Shown here in pieces: positions 14,918-17,782 of a stretch of DNA of 17,782 nucleotides (position 1 is its first letter; every line of letters starts with the position of its first letter). Origin of the DNA: Caryophanales bacterium (GTDB lineage: Bacteria > Bacillota_I > Bacilli_A > RFN20 > CAG-826); the NCBI GenBank assembly GCA_016280685.1, contig JAEEHE010000126.1, positions 1-17,782 of the forward strand, written 5' to 3'. Both the position numbers and the translations under genes were made by a program. The notes beneath the pieces were generated by a model, which saw nothing but the letters and a program-made list of their open reading frames with translations, was not told the DNA's origin and ran no database searches.

Positions 14918-16711
14918 ATGATTTCTCGTAAAATTTTCATCGCTTTAATCATCCCCATGCTCTTAACAGCGTGTAAAACCAAATCCGGTGGATCCTCGGA
15001 ACCCCATTTTGAACGCATTGATGATTTGAGAGAATTAACCGCTCAAGAATATACGGTTAATAACATCGCTGCCGTTGATGAATATGGAAGAGTCACCACA
15101 ACAGGGGATTTAAGAAAACAAGATAAGAAAGTCGGTGTTTTCTATCATGTTTGGCATGGTACTCATAACACCGGTATCTTTGATATCACTCAATTATTAG
15201 AAAATGATCCGGAATCCTTATGGGATCCTAAAGGCAATGAATATTCTCCTCTTAAGGCTTTCCATCACTGGGGACAACCGCTTTATGGTTATTATCATTC
15301 CGCTGATCCATGGGTCATTTCTCGTCACGTGGAACTCTTCACTATGGCAGGTGTTGACTACTTAGTCTACGATTTGACCAATACAGTCATTTATACCGAG
15401 GCTATTAACGCAATCTTCGCGGTCTTAGATAAATATCAAAAACAAGGATTTAACGTCCCTAAAGTCGCGTTTTATACAAATTCTGCCAGCGGGCAAACAA
15501 TGAAGAGATGTTATAACTTGTTCTATAAGGACGATACATATTCTAGTCTTTGGTATCGCATGGATGGTGAACACCCATTAATCATCGGTCAATCCGATGA
15601 CTTATATCGCGTTTGTACAGAAGATGAATTTAATGAGATTAGTAATTTCTTCCAAATTAGAGAATCCCAATGGCCAGACGCGACAAAATTTAATAAAAGA
15701 GAAGGATTTCCCTGGATGGATTGGGATTATCCACAGCTCAATTATAGTGGCACGATGTCCGTTTCTTTAGCCCAACACCCCGGTATGAGAATGTCGGAAG
15801 GAAAAGACACTAATCATGGTCGTGGATTTAATTATCAAACTTTCCAAAACGATGAAGCTTCCATGAGGGAAGGCACGAATGTAGAAGGACAATGGAAAAC
15901 TGTCTTTGATAATTATGATCAAGTCAATAATGTATTCGTCACCGGATGGAATGAATGGATCGCCCAAAAGATGGTGGATGGTGAAGATCAAGTCTTCTTC
16001 GTCGATACATTTAACGAACCATATTCTAGAGATATGGAAATGATGAAAGGTGGATATGGAGATAATTTCTATCTCCAATTCTCTAGAAATATTAAGAAAT
16101 ACGCTTTTACAGAAGCAAAGCACTATAAATATGACAATCATACGATTGATATAAATAATTTCGCACCCGAACAATGGGAAGGGATTAAAGCCTATCGTGA
16201 TTTCGAAGGCGATGCGATGGAAAGAGATTTCTACCGCGCGGATAAAACGGAGAAATATTACGATAGTTCTAATAGAAACGATATCGTTAATACTTACATT
16301 ACTCATGATGCGAATAATTTATATGTTCGCGTAGAGACAAAAGATAAATTAACCGCTCCATCAAACAGTGATGAAGCATGGATGAATTTAATGATTTCTT
16401 TAGGTGATAACGATAGTTCCTTTGCGAGCTTTAGTTACATCATTAATCGTTCTAGAAACGGCAGTAAGGCTTCCGTAGAAAAATTACATAATAATTTCGC
16501 TCCTAATGAAGTCGGACAATGCGATGTTTCTTTCCAGGATAACGTTATTCAATACGCTATCCCATTAAGTCTCATTGAAAGAGATGCTAAGAACTTTGAG
16601 GTGGGTGTTAAGGTTTGCGATAACATTCAAGAGCAAAACGATATTCAAGACTATTATGTGTCTGGTGATAGCGCACCGATAGGGAGGTTAGCTTATTCTT
16701 ATGGATATTAA
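14918..16711 (+). CDS. Lipoprotein, GH99/GH71/WbsX-like putative glycoside hydrolase with C-terminal CBM9-like domain
   Basis: 597 residues, with AAGGAAGG 9 nt before its ATG. Signal peptide with lipobox LTAC (Cys19). From about 69, KKVGVFYHVWHGTH starts a probable (beta/alpha)8 domain; GYYHSADPWVISRHVELF (about 124-141), AGVDYLVYDLTN, WMDWDYPQ (266-273) and VTGWNEW (341-347, with E346) resemble the GH99/GH71/WbsX pattern, in which a WNEW Glu is catalytic. After about 430 a beta-rich region (NDIVNTYITHDANNLYVRVETKD...DEAWMNLMISLGD) resembles the family-9 carbohydrate-binding/DOMON fold. It would be tethered outside the membrane and act on a glycan, probably with the esterase and importer of the same operon. 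The family is known to me only at fold and motif level; the enzymatic activity is inferred, and the catalytic pair is not certain. The next gene is a paralogue. Confidence 0.72.
   Translation: MISRKIFIALIIPMLLTACKTKSGGSSEPHFERIDDLRELTAQEYTVNNIAAVDEYGRVTTTGDLRKQDKKVGVFYHVWHGTHNTGIFDITQLLENDPESLWDPKGNEYSPLKAFHHWGQPLYGYYHSADPWVISRHVELFTMAGVDYLVYDLTNTVIYTEAINAIFAVLDKYQKQGFNVPKVAFYTNSASGQTMKRCYNLFYKDDTYSSLWYRMDGEHPLIIGQSDDLYRVCTEDEFNEISNFFQIRESQWPDATKFNKREGFPWMDWDYPQLNYSGTMSVSLAQHPGMRMSEGKDTNHGRGFNYQTFQNDEASMREGTNVEGQWKTVFDNYDQVNNVFVTGWNEWIAQKMVDGEDQVFFVDTFNEPYSRDMEMMKGGYGDNFYLQFSRNIKKYAFTEAKHYKYDNHTIDINNFAPEQWEGIKAYRDFEGDAMERDFYRADKTEKYYDSSNRNDIVNTYITHDANNLYVRVETKDKLTAPSNSDEAWMNLMISLGDNDSSFASFSYIINRSRNGSKASVEKLHNNFAPNEVGQCDVSFQDNVIQYAIPLSLIERDAKNFEVGVKVCDNIQEQNDIQDYYVSGDSAPIGRLAYSYGY
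16682..16687 (+). promoter_or_regulatory. Shine-Dalgarno for the second GH-like lipoprotein, inside the first
   Basis: GGGAGG lies in the last codons of the preceding gene, 13 nt before ATG 16701, slightly far but the only candidate. It supports an 11-nt overlap of the two genes. Confidence 0.65.
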
Positions 16712-17782
16712 GAAATGTTTTGCTTTTCCCGCTCTTTTGTTAGTGGCCTCTTTAGTGGGCTGTAATGCGAATAACCCATCTAATTCCAGCTCAAATTCAC
16801 AAAAAGATAGCCTTCCACAAGATAATCGTAATTTAAGTATGGATGATTATTCCCTCTTTAATTTGTGTGGAAAAGATGCGGTGGGAAGAGAAATAAAACG
16901 CATGGATAACCGTAAGGATGGAGAGAGATACGTCGGTATTTTCTATTCTATGTGGTTAGGGCAACATAAAAGTCAACAAACAGCGATTTATAATGTGACA
17001 TCATTAGAATCCACCCCTGAAGGAAGAGCCCATTTATATACGACGGAAGATAGTGAATATTCCCGTATGAATGAATTCCATTTCTGGGGCGAACCATTAT
17101 ATGGATATTACAATACAAAAGATCCATGGGTCTTATCTCGTCATATGGAATTATTCATGGACGCTGGTATTGATTATTTATGTATCGACAGCACGAATAG
17201 AATCGTTTATAACGATGCGATTACTACCCTATTAGATTTACTCAATAACTGGTATAAAGAAGGAAGAAATATTCCTAAAGTTACTTTCTACACCAACTCT
17301 TATTCTGGTGATACAGTGAGAGATTTATATTATAAATTCTATCAGGGTGATAAATACGCTAATGTATGGTTTGCACCTAAAGGTAAACCACTTATCATCG
17401 GTGTTACCAAAAATAATAATAATGCTTCTGATCAAACCAAATACTATCCGGGATGGGACAACTTTGTCGCGGATGAATTTATCGAATATTTTGATGTGAG
17501 AGAATCGGAATGGCCTAATGGTGACCACAATGATAATTCTATTCCTTGGATGAGCTGGGATTATCCTCAACGTATCCATAATGGTTCTATTGCCGTTCCA
17601 GTCGCTCAACATTCTCATTCTCGTATTTCCGTTTCTTATAAAGACCCAGAATGTTCACGCGGTTATAACAATAAGACCGGACATGTTGAAGGTGATATTG
17701 ATGAAGGATTAAGCTTCCAACAGATGTGGGAGACCGCTTTAAACGAGAATAATCATATTACTAATGCTTTAGTGTGTTCATT
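16701..17782 (+). CDS. Second GH99/WbsX-like lipoprotein, paralogue of the preceding gene (3' truncated by window edge)
   Basis: Open from ATG 16701 to the end of the window, at least 360 residues, with no stop. It overlaps the previous gene by 11 nt. The signal peptide ends in LVGC (Cys21), followed by an Asn/Ser linker. The core follows the first paralogue block by block: YVGIFYSMWLGQH, WGEPLYGYYNTKDPWVLSRHMELF, AGIDYLCIDSTN, PKVTFYTNSYSG, ESEWPNG, WMSWDYPQ and VPVAQHSHSR. In a 37-residue stretch around LYGYY the two agree at 25 positions by eye. The Asp268 of the first copy is Ser here while the following Asp270 is kept, so the two may differ in specificity. The expected WNEW region lies beyond the window. 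Function is inferred as for its neighbour. Confidence 0.85.
   Translation, partial: MDIKKCFAFPALLLVASLVGCNANNPSNSSSNSQKDSLPQDNRNLSMDDYSLFNLCGKDAVGREIKRMDNRKDGERYVGIFYSMWLGQHKSQQTAIYNVTSLESTPEGRAHLYTTEDSEYSRMNEFHFWGEPLYGYYNTKDPWVLSRHMELFMDAGIDYLCIDSTNRIVYNDAITTLLDLLNNWYKEGRNIPKVTFYTNSYSGDTVRDLYYKFYQGDKYANVWFAPKGKPLIIGVTKNNNNASDQTKYYPGWDNFVADEFIEYFDVRESEWPNGDHNDNSIPWMSWDYPQRIHNGSIAVPVAQHSHSRISVSYKDPECSRGYNNKTGHVEGDIDEGLSFQQMWETALNENNHITNALVCS

Noticed and set aside
15767..16306. 179-codon minus-strand frame opposite the GH-like gene
   Set aside because: Ile/His-rich antisense shadow of a well-supported gene.
17325..17618. 97-codon minus-strand frame at the right end
   Set aside because: Antisense shadow of the second GH-like lipoprotein, which has a signal peptide, ribosome binding site and paralogue support.
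1..17782. Mycoplasma-type code with TGA as Trp
   Set aside because: Trp residues at conserved positions (AsnA, GH-like proteins) use TGG, the coding frames contain no internal TGA, and abiEii ends at a TGA.

Overview
AT-rich bacterial DNA, most consistent with an uncultured low-GC Gram-positive of the Firmicutes/Bacilli-Tenericutes sphere. The clues are an AddAB (not RecBCD) recombination nuclease, a YuaG/FloT-type flotillin, AbiE of the streptococcal type, several lipobox lipoproteins with Ser/Gly-rich linkers, and an ABC sugar importer with a lipoprotein binding subunit. TAA, TAG and TGA all occur as stops, so the standard bacterial code fits. No rRNA, tRNA, CRISPR array or transposase was seen. 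The taxonomic guess is inference.

Layout. (1) 1-4674 (+): the 3' part of addB, cut by the left edge, overlaps addA by one base; a hairpin terminator follows. (2) 4769-5743 (+): ammonia-dependent asparagine synthetase asnA, with no Shine-Dalgarno and a possible leaderless promoter lying in a perfect 14-bp palindrome. (3) 5761-7113 (-): the type IV toxin-antitoxin pair abiEi-abiEii, convergent with asnA. A good promoter and a long inverted repeat suited to AbiEi autorepression lie just upstream. (4) 7396-9341 (+): an unrecognised 123-residue protein followed by a flotillin-like SPFH membrane protein and a strong terminator. (5) 9390-10289 (-): an AraC-family regulator, divergent from the next block. 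(6) 10425-17782+ (+): a tightly packed six-gene operon: SGNH esterase-like lipoprotein, sugar-binding lipoprotein, two ABC permeases, and two tandem paralogous lipoproteins of a GH99/GH71/WbsX-like glycoside hydrolase type. The second is cut by the right edge.

Block 6 with its divergent AraC gene looks like a Gram-positive polysaccharide-utilisation locus. Surface-anchored esterase and glycosidase-like proteins would process a decorated glycan, the binding protein and two permeases would import the oligosaccharides, and the AraC protein would sense a product. No ABC ATPase is encoded in the window, so a shared MsmX-type ATPase is likely. The tandem GH-like lipoproteins are the least explained and most interesting part.
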